Assembly (NCBI RefSeq): GCF_051414055.1
Contig: NZ_JBLKNX010000008.1
Coordinates: forward strand, 62,001 to 126,000
DNA length: 64,000 nt
From: Halosimplex halobium
Lineage (GTDB): Archaea; Halobacteriota; Halobacteria; Halobacteriales; Haloarculaceae
Direction of reading: 5' to 3'
This document shows positions 8,654 to 17,518 of the stretch, one piece after another. How positions within the stretch are numbered: the first letter of the stretch is position 1; each line of letters starts with the position of its first letter. Made by a program: the position numbers and the translations under genes. Below the pieces are notes generated by a model. It made no database searches, was not told where the DNA came from, and saw only the letters and a program-made list of their open reading frames with translations.

Positions 8654-9378
8654 CCCGCGTCCTCGTGCCGCTGGCGATACTGGAGGGGGAGACCGTCTCG
8701 CCGGGGCTGATCGACCTGCTCGGGACCGTCGACGTGACGGTGCTGGGCTATCACGTCGTCCCGGAGCAGACACCGCCGGACCAGGCCCGCCTCCAGTACG
8801 AGGACCGGGCCAACGAGGCGCTGGACGACGTGACCGAGGAGTTCGCGGCCGCCGGCGGGGCGGCCGAGCGTCGCCTCGTGTTCACCCACGACCGCGAGCA
8901 GTCCGTCCGCCGGGTCGCCGACGAGGTCGACGCCGGCGTCGTCGCGGTCAGGGGGGCGACCGGCCCGGTCGAGCGCCTGCTGGTCCCGCTGACGGGCGCG
9001 GTGGCCGCCGACCGCCTCACCGAGTTCGTCGTCACGCTCGTCGGCGACCGCGACATCGACGTGACGCTGTTCGTCGCGACCGACGAGGGGGACGAGGCGG
9101 GGGAGACGGCGCTGGACGACGCCGCTGCGTCGCTTCGGGAGGCCGGCATCGCCGTCGAGACGAGCCACGCGGCCGGGCCGCCGTTCGAGTCGCTCGTCGA
9201 CGCGGCGGCCGGCCACGACGCCGTCGTCATGGGCGAGCGGGCGCCGTCGCTCAGGTCCTTCCTCTTCGGCGACGAGGCCGAGCGCGTCGCCGCGGAGACG
9301 GTCGGGCCGGTGCTCGTCGTCCGGCGCGGCGAGGAGGAGGCCGCGCCCGAGCGCAGCCCGGACGGCGACGCCGCCTGA
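8650..9378 (+). CDS. UspA-domain protein linked to the APC permease
   Basis: 242 residues with two Usp-like halves: MTRVLVPLAILEGE at the start, and a second half ending in FLFGDEAERVAAETVGPVLVVRRG. The C-terminal part resembles the usual Usp ending where ATP-binding members have GS-(V/T)-A. The ATGA overlap with the permease indicates translational coupling. Soluble Usp domains paired with or fused to APC and CLC transporters are common in Halobacteria and are thought to regulate them. A short acidic tail (ERSPDGDAA) follows. Confidence 0.78.
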   Translation: MTRVLVPLAILEGETVSPGLIDLLGTVDVTVLGYHVVPEQTPPDQARLQYEDRANEALDDVTEEFAAAGGAAERRLVFTHDREQSVRRVADEVDAGVVAVRGATGPVERLLVPLTGAVAADRLTEFVVTLVGDRDIDVTLFVATDEGDEAGETALDDAAASLREAGIAVETSHAAGPPFESLVDAAAGHDAVVMGERAPSLRSFLFGDEAERVAAETVGPVLVVRRGEEEAAPERSPDGDAA

Positions 9379-9429
9379 GCGCGAGGGTCCGACGACAGCT
9401 CCGCGTGACCCCGGGCCGGGACGACCGCC

Positions 9430-11622
9430 TCAGAGCTTCTCGGACTCGATCGCCTGTCTCGACCGCCGCTCGATCTGCTCGAAGCGGTTGTCGGCGGCGT
9501 TGGCCAGCCCCGGCGGGAGGTCGGCCCGCGCGGCTTCGAGTCGGTCGGTCGCCCGCTCCAGGCGACTGGCCACGGCCTCGATACTCGCGTCGGCCTGCCC
9601 GCGGTCGCCGGCCTCGGCGCGCTCGGCGGCCCGGTCGGCCGCCTCGGCGATGGCCGCCAGCACCTGCACGAGGCCGCGCAGGGCGTTGCCGGGACCGCCG
9701 TCCCCGCCGCCGTTGCCCTGTCCCGGCGAATCGTCGTCATCGTCGTCGCTGTCGCCGTCGTCGAGTTCCGCGGCGACCTCGGCGCGAGTCTCCTCGGCCA
9801 CGTCGGCGAGATAGCGGGCGAGCGACGCCTTGCCGGTCTCGGGGCGGTCGACCGTCACGCGCTCCACGTCACCGTCGGTGCCGCCGCGACCGGGATTGAC
9901 GCGGACGGCGCCGACGGCGTCGTCGCTGTCCCGGACCTCCGTGGTGTAGGCGCCGCCGCGGTGGACGTAGACGGCGTCCGGCCCGTCGAGCGGCGCGTCG
10001 TAGATCCGGCCGGCGAAGTCGTCCTCGACGGCCAGGTCCGTCAGGTCGGCGTCGCTCTCGGCGGGGTCGACCGCGAGTTTCGTCGCGTCCTCGCGGGCGA
10101 CCAGCGATATCTCGCCCCCGGCGCCCGCGAGCGTCACGCCGGCGGGCGCGCGGTCGGGGACGTCCGTGGCGGTGTCCGTCGCCGTCCCCTCGTCGTCGCC
10201 GACCGCGACCGTCTCGCTGTGGGGCGCGAGCCCGGCGCCCTTGACGGTCACCCGGTGGTCGCCGTCCGGGAGGTCCCGCACGGCCGCGACGCCGCCGAAC
10301 GTCGGGACTGCGACGGGGTCGCTCTCGACGAGCGCGACCGCCTCGACCCGCGCGTCCTCGGCCGTCAGCCCCTCCCCCTCGGGCGCGTCGGGCGAGGGGA
10401 CTGCCTCGACAGCCCGCGCGACCAGCGTGTTCGCGGGCGCGGGGTCGCCGACGGCGTCGTAGCGGTCGGCCAGCGCCCGCCGGTGGGCGGGGTCGGAGAT
10501 ATCGTCGGTCGGGTTCTCGTAGCGCGTCTGGTCCCAGGGGACGCCCGGTGCCGTGAGGTGGCTCGCGACGGCGTCCTCGACCGGTCCGGGGACGGGGAAC
10601 TCGAAGCTCAGCTGCGGCCCGGTGAACTCGGCGACGTGTTCCAGATCCGCCGTCGGTTCGAGGGCGTACCCCACGTCGGCCTCGTCGGGCGCGTCCGCGG
10701 CGGGCCCGAAGACCAGGCCGGTCGACCGCTCGGGCACGTCCGTCGGCGGCGACCCCAGCGTGTCGTACGACCGGACGGTGTGGCTCTCCGGCAGGAGGTC
10801 GCCGGCCGCGACCGACGGGAGGTCCTCGTGTTCGTGGAGGGGGTCGCCGTCGAGTTCCGGGACGGCGAAGGGGAGCCGGCCGCCCTCGTCGCGCGGCAGC
10901 CCGTAGGCCAGCGGGAGTTCGACCACGTCCTCGACGCCCTCGACGGCGCTGTTGGTGATGTCGGCGGCCAGGTCCGCGACCGAGAAGCGCTGGAACTCGT
11001 CGACGGCGTCGTTGACCGACAGCGCGCTGGAATGGGACCCCAGCTCGGCGAGGACCGTGGGCCGGCGGTCCGGGTCCGGGTCGAGGTACTCGTTGTTCGG
11101 CACCCTGCGGGAGTGGGAACTGGCGACGTAGAGCTGCGGGTCCGGCGCCGCCCCGGCCGTGTCGACGTAGACGTGGAGCACCTCCCAGTCGTGCCAGTGG
11201 AAGTTGGTGGTGAACTGGTCGAACGCCGAGTAGAACCAGTACTGGACGACCGCGAGCGGGGAGTCCTCGTACGCGACGGCGTTGTAGAAGACCGCTGGGT
11301 CGGGCGGGGACTCGGGGTCGAACCGCTCGGTGTAGCCGTCCAGCGCGGCGAAGCCGTCGACGACCGTCTCGCCGTCGCGGTCGCGCTCGTAGGGGCGCGG
11401 GTCGGTCGGGAACCACCGCTCGGCCGCGTCGAAGTACAGCGTCGGCGCGAACCGCTCGGCGAGGTCGCGGGCGCGGTCGGCGGGGACTGGTGTTGTCGTC
11501 CCGTCGGCGCCGCGCTCGAAGGCGCCGCAGCCGGCCAGCGCGGCCGCGCCGGCGACCGCCCCCAGGACGGTTCGGCGGTCCACGACGGGCCCGTCGGGCC
11601 CCGCTGGCCCGTCGTCGGTCAC
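9430..11622 (-). CDS. Tat-exported lipoprotein with a Vps62-like domain
   Basis: 730 residues. The N-terminus carries a twin-arginine signal and lipobox (DRRTVLGAVAGAAALAGC, lipid Cys32), so the protein should be exported folded and anchored outside the cell. Residues about 45-400 (ERFAPTLYFDAAERWFP, VQYWFYSAFDQF, FHWHDWEVLHVYVD) resemble the plant and fungal Vps62/DUF946-type domain of unknown role. A beta-rich region follows, then a run of Asp residues near 630 and an Ala/Glu-rich helical tail. The start is GTG 11622. No partner gene is evident; the function is unknown. Confidence 0.68.
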   Translation of the reverse strand: MTDDGPAGPDGPVVDRRTVLGAVAGAAALAGCGAFERGADGTTTPVPADRARDLAERFAPTLYFDAAERWFPTDPRPYERDRDGETVVDGFAALDGYTERFDPESPPDPAVFYNAVAYEDSPLAVVQYWFYSAFDQFTTNFHWHDWEVLHVYVDTAGAAPDPQLYVASSHSRRVPNNEYLDPDPDRRPTVLAELGSHSSALSVNDAVDEFQRFSVADLAADITNSAVEGVEDVVELPLAYGLPRDEGGRLPFAVPELDGDPLHEHEDLPSVAAGDLLPESHTVRSYDTLGSPPTDVPERSTGLVFGPAADAPDEADVGYALEPTADLEHVAEFTGPQLSFEFPVPGPVEDAVASHLTAPGVPWDQTRYENPTDDISDPAHRRALADRYDAVGDPAPANTLVARAVEAVPSPDAPEGEGLTAEDARVEAVALVESDPVAVPTFGGVAAVRDLPDGDHRVTVKGAGLAPHSETVAVGDDEGTATDTATDVPDRAPAGVTLAGAGGEISLVAREDATKLAVDPAESDADLTDLAVEDDFAGRIYDAPLDGPDAVYVHRGGAYTTEVRDSDDAVGAVRVNPGRGGTDGDVERVTVDRPETGKASLARYLADVAEETRAEVAAELDDGDSDDDDDDSPGQGNGGGDGGPGNALRGLVQVLAAIAEAADRAAERAEAGDRGQADASIEAVASRLERATDRLEAARADLPPGLANAADNRFEQIERRSRQAIESEKL

Positions 11623-11855
11623 CGTCTCACCGCCGAACCGTGCCGGCCCGTCGACGGCTCCCGCGTCGTCCGGACGGTCGGCGGCCGCCGCTCCACCGAC
11701 GGGGCGGCCGGCGGTCGCGTCTCCGAGAATCGCATTGCCGTGTATTCGGACGGCGGCGGAAATGTCTTGTGACGCGGCCCGCCGCAGCGCGAACGTTTAT
11801 TCGCGCACCGACACAACGTGTCTCACATGACCGGGTCGTCCGCCGACCGGGGGTC

Positions 11856-13067
11856 GTGAGCGTGGCCACCGTCGGCTTCTGGGCGCTGGTCGTGCTCGCG
11901 ACGCTGGTGAGCCTCGGCACCGCCTGGACGCTGGGCGCCAACAGCAACTCCCCACCCTTCGCCCCGGCCATCGGCGCCAACGCCATCTCGACGATGCGCG
12001 CCGCCTTCCTCATCGGTATCCTCGCCGCCCTCGGCGCGCTCACGCAGGGGGGCAGCATCTCCGAGACGGTCGGCGCCGGCCTCATCCTCGGCGTCGACAT
12101 CACGTCGCTGGCGGCGACCGCCGGACTGCTGACCGCCACGGCGTTCATGGCCTTCGGCGTCTACAGCGGCTACCCCGTCCCCGCCGCGTTCGCGACGACG
12201 GGCGCGATGGTCGGCGTCGGGCTCTCGCTGGGGGGCGACCCCGCCGTCGGGACCTACCGCCGGATCGCCACCTTCTGGGTGCTCGTCCCCCCCGTCTCGG
12301 GCGGGCTCGCGTACCTCACCGCGACGGTCCTCCGCCGGGACGACATCCCCGAGACCGTCGGCGTCCCCGTACTGGCAGCCGTCGTCGGCGCCATCGTCGC
12401 CAACGTCGAGCTGAGCGTCATCCCCTCCGGCCCCGACGCCACCCAGAACTCCCTGGCCGGACTTGGGGGCGATATCGTCGGGCTGTCGCCGGTCGCCGGG
12501 GTCGAGCCGACGGTCGCCGTCGTGACGGTCGCGTTCGCCGCGCTGAGCTTCCAGTTCATCCGCCGGCGGACGCAGGACTCGGTCGACAGGGGGATCCGCA
12601 CGTTTCTGGTCGTCCTCGGCAGTGTCGTCGCCTTCTCCAGCGGCGGCAGCCAGGTCGGGCTGGCCACCGGCCCGCTCGAAAACCTCTACGGCGCCGAACT
12701 GGAACTGCCGGGGATCGTCCTGCTGGCCGTCGGCGCCGTCGGGATCCTCGGCGGCGCCTGGATGGGCGCGCCGCGACTGCTGCAGGCGACCTCCCGCGAG
12801 TACGCCTCGCTGGGCATCCGGCGGTCGATCGCCGCGCTCGTCCCGGGCTTCATCATCGCCCAGGTCGCTATCGCCCTGGGCATCCCCATCTCGTTCAACA
12901 ATATCATCATCTCCGGCGTCATCGGCGGCGGGCTCGCGGGCGGGTCGGCGGGGGTTTCCCGCCGGAAGATCGGCGTCACCCTCGCCTTCTGGGTCGTCAC
13001 CCTCGTCTCCTCCATCGCCGTCGGGTTCGGCCTGTACCGGGTGTTCGCGGCCGTTCTGGGCGGATGA
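11856..13067 (+). CDS. pitA: Inorganic phosphate transporter (PiT family)
   Basis: 403 residues and about ten to eleven membrane helices. Two inverted PiT repeats are visible. The first is GANSNSPPFAPAIGANAISTMRAA near 27-50. The second has VAFSSGGSQVGLATGPLENL, the equivalent of the GxNDxAxAxGP block. The usual Asp of the GANDxAN signature is replaced (GANSNSPP), as in other haloarchaeal PiT proteins. The protein should import phosphate with a cation. GTG 11856 gives a sensible N-terminus starting at the first helix. A convergent UspA gene follows 8 bases later, a frequent arrangement next to haloarchaeal transporters. Confidence 0.82.
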   Translation: MSVATVGFWALVVLATLVSLGTAWTLGANSNSPPFAPAIGANAISTMRAAFLIGILAALGALTQGGSISETVGAGLILGVDITSLAATAGLLTATAFMAFGVYSGYPVPAAFATTGAMVGVGLSLGGDPAVGTYRRIATFWVLVPPVSGGLAYLTATVLRRDDIPETVGVPVLAAVVGAIVANVELSVIPSGPDATQNSLAGLGGDIVGLSPVAGVEPTVAVVTVAFAALSFQFIRRRTQDSVDRGIRTFLVVLGSVVAFSSGGSQVGLATGPLENLYGAELELPGIVLLAVGAVGILGGAWMGAPRLLQATSREYASLGIRRSIAALVPGFIIAQVAIALGIPISFNNIIISGVIGGGLAGGSAGVSRRKIGVTLAFWVVTLVSSIAVGFGLYRVFAAVLGG

Positions 13068-13075
13068 GGGCCGCC

Positions 13076-13507
13076 TCACCGGACGACGGTCACGGTCACG
13101 GGCGCCTCGCCGACGACGGTGGTCGCGACGGTGCCGAGGAGCCGGCGGCCGATGCCGGAGCGGTCGCCGCCGTGGCCGCCCATGACGATCTGGTCGACGC
13201 CGCGGTCGTCGGCGGTCGCCAGGATGGTCTCGGCCGGGTCGCCGGTCTCGACGACGGTCTCGACGCTCCGGTCGACCTCGGCGGCCCGGTCGCGGGCGCG
13301 GTCGACCAGCCGCTTGGCGCGCTCGCGGGCGGCCTCGCGACGGTCCTCGCCGGGTTCGAGGACACCGCCCTCGCTCATCGAGGCGTCCAGCGGCGTGACG
13401 ACGTTCAGGACGGTGACCCGGCAGTCGAACGTCTCCAGCGCGTGGGCGAGCGCGTCGTCGGCCAGCGGCGACCCGTCCAGCGCGACGAGCACGTGCGAGG
13501 GTGCCAT
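13076..13507 (-). CDS. Universal stress protein UspA family
   Basis: 143-residue single Usp domain. It begins SHVLVALDGSPLADDAL and ends with the ATP-binding motif VMGGHGGDRSGIGRRLLGTVATTVV (G-2x-G-9x-G-S/T type), so it is probably an ATP-binding member. ATG 13507 gives the canonical length; a GTG nine codons upstream adds nothing conserved. It is convergent with the PiT phosphate permease. A role in stress or in modulating that transporter is only suggested by position. Confidence 0.85.
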   Translation of the reverse strand: MAPSHVLVALDGSPLADDALAHALETFDCRVTVLNVVTPLDASMSEGGVLEPGEDRREAARERAKRLVDRARDRAAEVDRSVETVVETGDPAETILATADDRGVDQIVMGGHGGDRSGIGRRLLGTVATTVVGEAPVTVTVVR

Positions 13508-13652
13508 ACTCGAACGGAGTGGGGCCCGGCACAAGTATCCACGGCGCTCCGCGCGGACGGGGCCACCGGTCGGGAGGCGACGGATCCGCCGCCGACGCCG
13601 AGCAGGGGAACGCTGGACGAGGCGCTGCCGTCGGTGTGAGGGTGTGCTGTCC

Positions 13653-14954
13653 TCAGTCGTCGGGCCGGGGGGTCGGGAGCGCCCGGTGGCGCCGCGGGGG
13701 GACGAGGAAGTTCCCCCGGCGGCGGACGAAGATGTACTCGAGGATGCCGTTGTTGACGCGCTGGCGGACCGCCGGGGTGGCGGCCGCGATATCGGCGCCG
13801 TTCATCGCCTCGCGCACCGACTCGAACTCGGAGACGCGGCGCTGCAGCGACGGGAAGTGGAGGCTCGCGACCGCCTGGTCCGAGCCGATGTCGTCGGTCG
13901 ACTCGAAGTGGCGGCGCAGCAGCCGGACGTTCCCGTCGTCGTCGCGGTTGGCCCGCGCGGCTTTCTGGGCGTGGCCGACGCGGCCGGCCTCGCGTGCCCG
14001 CCCCTCGATATCGTCGAGGAACCGGTCGATCCCGCTGTCGTCGCCGAGGTTCGCGCCGACGCCCTCGACCAGCCCCGCCTCGGCGTGGGCGGGGCTGAAC
14101 AGCTCGGCGACGCGCTCGTCGTAGTCCTGCTCGCCGTACCAGTCGTCGAGCCGCTGGCGGAGGTTCGCGATCACTTTCGTCGTCCCGCCGGCGAAGGGCC
14201 CCTCCTCGATGGTGACGCGGTCCTCGGTCGCCTGGTTGCCGACGAAGCCCGCTTTGAAACCCATGAACAGCGGCGACTGCTCGGGGACGGGCTCCGAGTC
14301 GGGAATGCCCGCGGCGTTCTGGTGGTCGGCCGGGAGGCCGGCGCCGACGAAGCCGGTGCGCCGGGAGTCGACGGTCGCCACGTCGGTCAGGCGGGCGTCG
14401 ACGGACTCCCCGTTGACCGCCTCGCGGTCGCCGGTCAGCGCCTCGTCGGCCGCCAGCACCACGTCCGCGCGGTTGCTCGCGAGGTGGACGACGGCGTCCT
14501 GGGTGTCGAAGGTCGGGTCCTCGAACGCCGAGAGCGCGCGGGGCGGCGGGAGCTCGACCGAGGACGGGAGGCCAGTGTCGAAGCGGTCGAAGTAGGCGGG
14601 GGAGTAGGCGACGGTGTGGAGCAGGCCGTCGGCGCTCCACTCGTAGGCGCGGTCGAGCGTCGACAGCGCGGTTTCGAGCGTCACCCGGGCGTCCTCGCCC
14701 GGGGGGCCGTCGCCGTCGAAGTCGACGTACAGGAGCACCTGGTGTTCGGGCAGCAGGGAGTTGCCGCTGTCGTCGTGGGGGACGTGGTCGCGCCAGGCGT
14801 GCTGGCGTGCGGGCTTCGCGTCGGGGTCGCCCGCGGGGACGGCGTCGCCGTCGGTCCGCTCCTGGCAGGCCGCGAGCGCGCCGGCGCCGCCGACGGCGAC
14901 GGCCGCCCGGAGGAACTCCCTGCGCGGGAGGTCGCGGTCGAGGTCGGGGACCAT
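13653..14954 (-). CDS. Tat-exported lipoprotein related to DyP-type peroxidases
   Basis: 433 residues with a twin-arginine signal and lipobox (RREFLRAAVAVGGAGALAAC, lipid Cys30), hence extracytoplasmic. The body resembles the dye-decolorizing peroxidase fold: LLYVDFDGDGPP near 75, GHAQKAARAN with a candidate proximal heme His near 323, RLLRRHFES, ASLHFPSLQRRVSEFESVREAMN near 365, and NGILEYIFVRRRGNFLVPP at the end. The canonical GxxDG motif is not obvious, so heme binding and peroxidase activity are uncertain. Neighbours give no pathway context. The ATG at 14954 directly precedes the signal sequence. Confidence 0.65.
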   Translation of the reverse strand: MVPDLDRDLPRREFLRAAVAVGGAGALAACQERTDGDAVPAGDPDAKPARQHAWRDHVPHDDSGNSLLPEHQVLLYVDFDGDGPPGEDARVTLETALSTLDRAYEWSADGLLHTVAYSPAYFDRFDTGLPSSVELPPPRALSAFEDPTFDTQDAVVHLASNRADVVLAADEALTGDREAVNGESVDARLTDVATVDSRRTGFVGAGLPADHQNAAGIPDSEPVPEQSPLFMGFKAGFVGNQATEDRVTIEEGPFAGGTTKVIANLRQRLDDWYGEQDYDERVAELFSPAHAEAGLVEGVGANLGDDSGIDRFLDDIEGRAREAGRVGHAQKAARANRDDDGNVRLLRRHFESTDDIGSDQAVASLHFPSLQRRVSEFESVREAMNGADIAAATPAVRQRVNNGILEYIFVRRRGNFLVPPRRHRALPTPRPDD

Positions 14955-15160
14955 GTGGGCCGGTAACGAGCGGACCGAGAAGGGGATTTTGGTCGGTCGC
15001 CCGCCGCCGGCTCGGTCCCGGATCGGCGTGGGACCGGCCCCGGTCGGGCCGGGCCGCGCCGGTGGTGGGCGTCGACCGGCCCCGGGACCGCCCCGGGGCG
15101 GGCGCGGGACCGCCGTTCCGAGGGGGGCCAGACGCCGTCGTATCGGTGGAATTGGTAATC

Positions 15161-15166
15161 ATTATA
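15161..15166 (+). promoter_or_regulatory. TATA-like promoter element
   Basis: ATTATA 26-31 bases before ATG 15192, in an otherwise GC-rich gap of about 240 bases after the divergent lipoprotein gene. The spacing implies a leaderless or nearly leaderless transcript. Nothing else is recognised in that gap. Confidence 0.45.
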
Positions 15167-15191
15167 CGCGGGGCCGCCCGACCACCCGGGT

Positions 15192-16253
15192 ATGCAACGA
15201 CGAGCCGCGGCGATTTACTTCGTGTTCTTCCTCGTCCTCGGGGCCGGTGCGTACGGCCTCATCCAGACGACGGAAGCGCCCACGATCTCACTGGAAGGTG
15301 ACACCGCGTACTCCGCGGGCGACGAGGTGACCTTCGGCGACCGGACCTGGGAGGTCGCCCAGGCCGACACCGGCAGCGGCGAGCTCGCGTGGGTCAACGA
15401 GTCGGCCGTCGTCACGACGACCATCGACAACGACACCGAGGTCCCGGTGACCGACGTGCGCTGGGACGACCAGTCGGCCCGCATGGAGCAGGTCTTCGAG
15501 GCCGGCTCGACCGTCCAGTACAACGGCAGCGAGTACGAGGTCGCCGTCAACGAGAGCGCGGGCTCGTTCACCCTCGCGCTCGCGAGCGACGCGTCGGTCA
15601 ACGAGAGCTACGGGGTCGGCGACACGGTGACCTACCGGGGCAACGAGGCGACCGTCACGAGCGTCACGGGCGAGGCGGCGACCATCGTCTGGGGCGGCCC
15701 GTACCTGCTGGTCGTCCAGGCGGAGGGCGTGGCCGACCCGACCGAGGCGACGTTCGTCGAGCAGCGCGACATCGGCGCGATGGTCGACGAGGACCCGGCG
15801 CTGTACAACGAGACGATCACGCAGGACGGCGTCCGGAAGGTCACCTTCCGCGCGAACGATACCAACGTCCCCGTCGACGAGTACTTCCCGCCGGTCGAGC
15901 GCCACACCATCGCCGAGGGCGAGACGTTGACCTACCAGGGCAACGAGACGACCGTCGACGCCGTGACCAACACCAGCGTCGAACTCACCCGTCCCGGCCA
16001 GAACACCGTCACCGTCGGCTTCTCCGAGGGGTCGAACTTCACCGTCGCGGACACGCAGTACTTCGCGCACTTCCCGGACAACTCGTCGGTGTACTTCTTC
16101 GAGACCGCCGAGCGCTACGACGACTACGCGGCCGAGGAGAACACCGTCGAGTCGTACAACGACCGGATGAACGGCCTGTGGGGCATCGCGGAACTCAGCC
16201 TCGTCACCGCGATCATCCTGATCGCCATCGCCTTCTTGCCCGTCCGGGGTTGA
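15192..16253 (+). CDS. Surface-exposed membrane protein with four beta repeats
   Basis: 353 residues with a membrane helix at each end (residues about 7-24 and 330-350) and a large acidic, Asn/Thr/Ser-rich outer region with many NxS/T sequons. Four short repeats of the pattern x-G-x-x-V-x-Y-x-G-x-E/W-x-V are visible at residues 40-57, 102-119, 140-157 and 239-257 (for example YGVGDTVTYRGNEATV and IAEGETLTYQGNETTV). They look like small beta modules. I do not recognise a named family. The plan suggests a double-anchored cell-surface protein. Confidence 0.7.
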   Translation: MQRRAAAIYFVFFLVLGAGAYGLIQTTEAPTISLEGDTAYSAGDEVTFGDRTWEVAQADTGSGELAWVNESAVVTTTIDNDTEVPVTDVRWDDQSARMEQVFEAGSTVQYNGSEYEVAVNESAGSFTLALASDASVNESYGVGDTVTYRGNEATVTSVTGEAATIVWGGPYLLVVQAEGVADPTEATFVEQRDIGAMVDEDPALYNETITQDGVRKVTFRANDTNVPVDEYFPPVERHTIAEGETLTYQGNETTVDAVTNTSVELTRPGQNTVTVGFSEGSNFTVADTQYFAHFPDNSSVYFFETAERYDDYAAEENTVESYNDRMNGLWGIAELSLVTAIILIAIAFLPVRG

Positions 16254-16394
16254 CGGTCGGGAGTGACCGGCCGCGGACGGCCGTTTTCGGGACGAACGCT
16301 TTCGGGACGACGCTTTTCGGACGCTACCAGACGGGACAGCGGCGGCGCTGTCGACGAGCGGTGAAGCGAAGTCGAGACGGAGCGAGAAACGGGG

Positions 16395-16601
16395 TCAGTC
16401 GGCGCGGCTGAGCCAGACGAGGCCGGCGCCCACGGCGGCGGTCGCGACGGCACCGACGACCTGCAGGGCCGAGGCGGCCACGCTGCCTTTCGTCGTCCAG
16501 GGGGCGCCGGCGAGCGTCGCCAGGGCGACCAGCACGAGCAGGGCGCCGACGGCGATCCCGACCGGCTCCAGCCGGTCCTCGAAACGGTTCGTGACGTTCA
16601 T
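16395..16601 (-). CDS. Small two-helix membrane protein
   Basis: 68 residues: a short polar N-terminus (MNVTNRFEDRLEPVG) and two hydrophobic helices (GIAVGALLVLVALATLAG and VVGAVATAAVGAGLVWL), ending in SRAD. It has the size and plan of the many small conserved haloarchaeal membrane proteins; no function can be given. The next gene on the same strand, 51 bases upstream, also encodes a membrane protein, and the two may share a transcript. Confidence 0.6.
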   Translation of the reverse strand: MNVTNRFEDRLEPVGIAVGALLVLVALATLAGAPWTTKGSVAASALQVVGAVATAAVGAGLVWLSRAD

Positions 16602-16652
16602 ACACTACTCCTCGCGGCTCACCGCCGTAAACTTCGTGGTTCGCGACGCCGC

Positions 16653-17327
16653 TCAGGACGAGCGATCCGGGTCGTCGCCGGTTCCGGCGGACGTGTCGGA
16701 CTCGTCGGCGTCTACGCCGGTTTCATCGGCGTCTGCGTCGGTGCTTGCGTCCGCGCCGACCGCCTCGGCGTCCGCCCCGGTGTCCGCGTCCGCCCCGGTG
16801 TCCGCGTCCGCCCTATCGCCGGCGGGACCGGCGGTGACGCCGTCGGCGACCAGCTCGGCCAGCGGGTCGACGGCGACCCAGAGGCGAGCGGCGACCACGA
16901 CCAGCGGCCCCAGCCCGAGCAGGAGGAAGGCCACGTCGTAGAGCCACGCGGCGTCGCCGAGCAGCGGCGTCACGGCCGCCGCCAGCCCCGCGTGGGCCAC
17001 CAGGACCGCAGCGAGGACGACCAGCCAGTGGACGACCGAGGCGAGGTGCTCAACAAGCTCGGCCGGTCCGTCGAGCGCGAGCCGCGTCAGGGCCGCCAGC
17101 GCCGAGGCCAGGTACACCAGTAGCACCACGGCGGCGAGCGTCGCGAGCGCGCCGACCACGGCCGCAAGCGTCACCGGCGTCCGCGGCACCAGCAGGTCCA
17201 GCCCGGGCAGCAGCGACGCCAGCGCGAGCACGACGACGAGCGCTCCCGTCCCGAGGACGATCCTGGTCGCCGATTCGACTGTGTCCGTTCCGACGGCACT
17301 CCGGAGTCTGTCGGTGTCGACGTTCAT
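16653..17327 (-). CDS. Multi-helix membrane protein with acidic low-complexity tail
   Basis: 224 residues. Residues about 20-155 hold four or five membrane helices. The C-terminal 65 residues are an Asp/Ala/Gly tail built from near repeats of ADTGADADTGADAE, encoded by a slippage-prone direct repeat around 16730-16810. Such tails are soluble and likely cytoplasmic. I do not recognise the family or its function. The gene is the last conventional one before the tnpB element: its ATG lies about 50 bases from the left-end hairpin. Confidence 0.62.
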   Translation of the reverse strand: MNVDTDRLRSAVGTDTVESATRIVLGTGALVVVLALASLLPGLDLLVPRTPVTLAAVVGALATLAAVVLLVYLASALAALTRLALDGPAELVEHLASVVHWLVVLAAVLVAHAGLAAAVTPLLGDAAWLYDVAFLLLGLGPLVVVAARLWVAVDPLAELVADGVTAGPAGDRADADTGADADTGADAEAVGADASTDADADETGVDADESDTSAGTGDDPDRSS

Positions 17328-17380
17328 GGCTCCGGGCGAGCCCAGGGGCCGGACCGATTATAAAGACTGCAAGGCGAATA

Positions 17381-17400
17381 CACCCGCCTTCAGGCGGGTG
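17381..17400 (+). repeat. Left-end hairpin of the tnpB element
   Basis: Perfect 8-bp stem CACCCGCC / GGCGGGTG closed by a TTCA loop. In the IS200/IS605 group such subterminal hairpins are bound by TnpA on single-stranded DNA. The right-end hairpin has the same loop and stem length. Confidence 0.75.
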
Positions 17401-17518
17401 ATGAAGCCGACACGGTGAGCAGCAATCCACCGTTCTACTTGCAGGCTCGGATATTCCACCGCAGACACCAACTTTTACAAATAAGACGAGTATAACAAGT
17501 TATAGAGGTGTTCCACGG

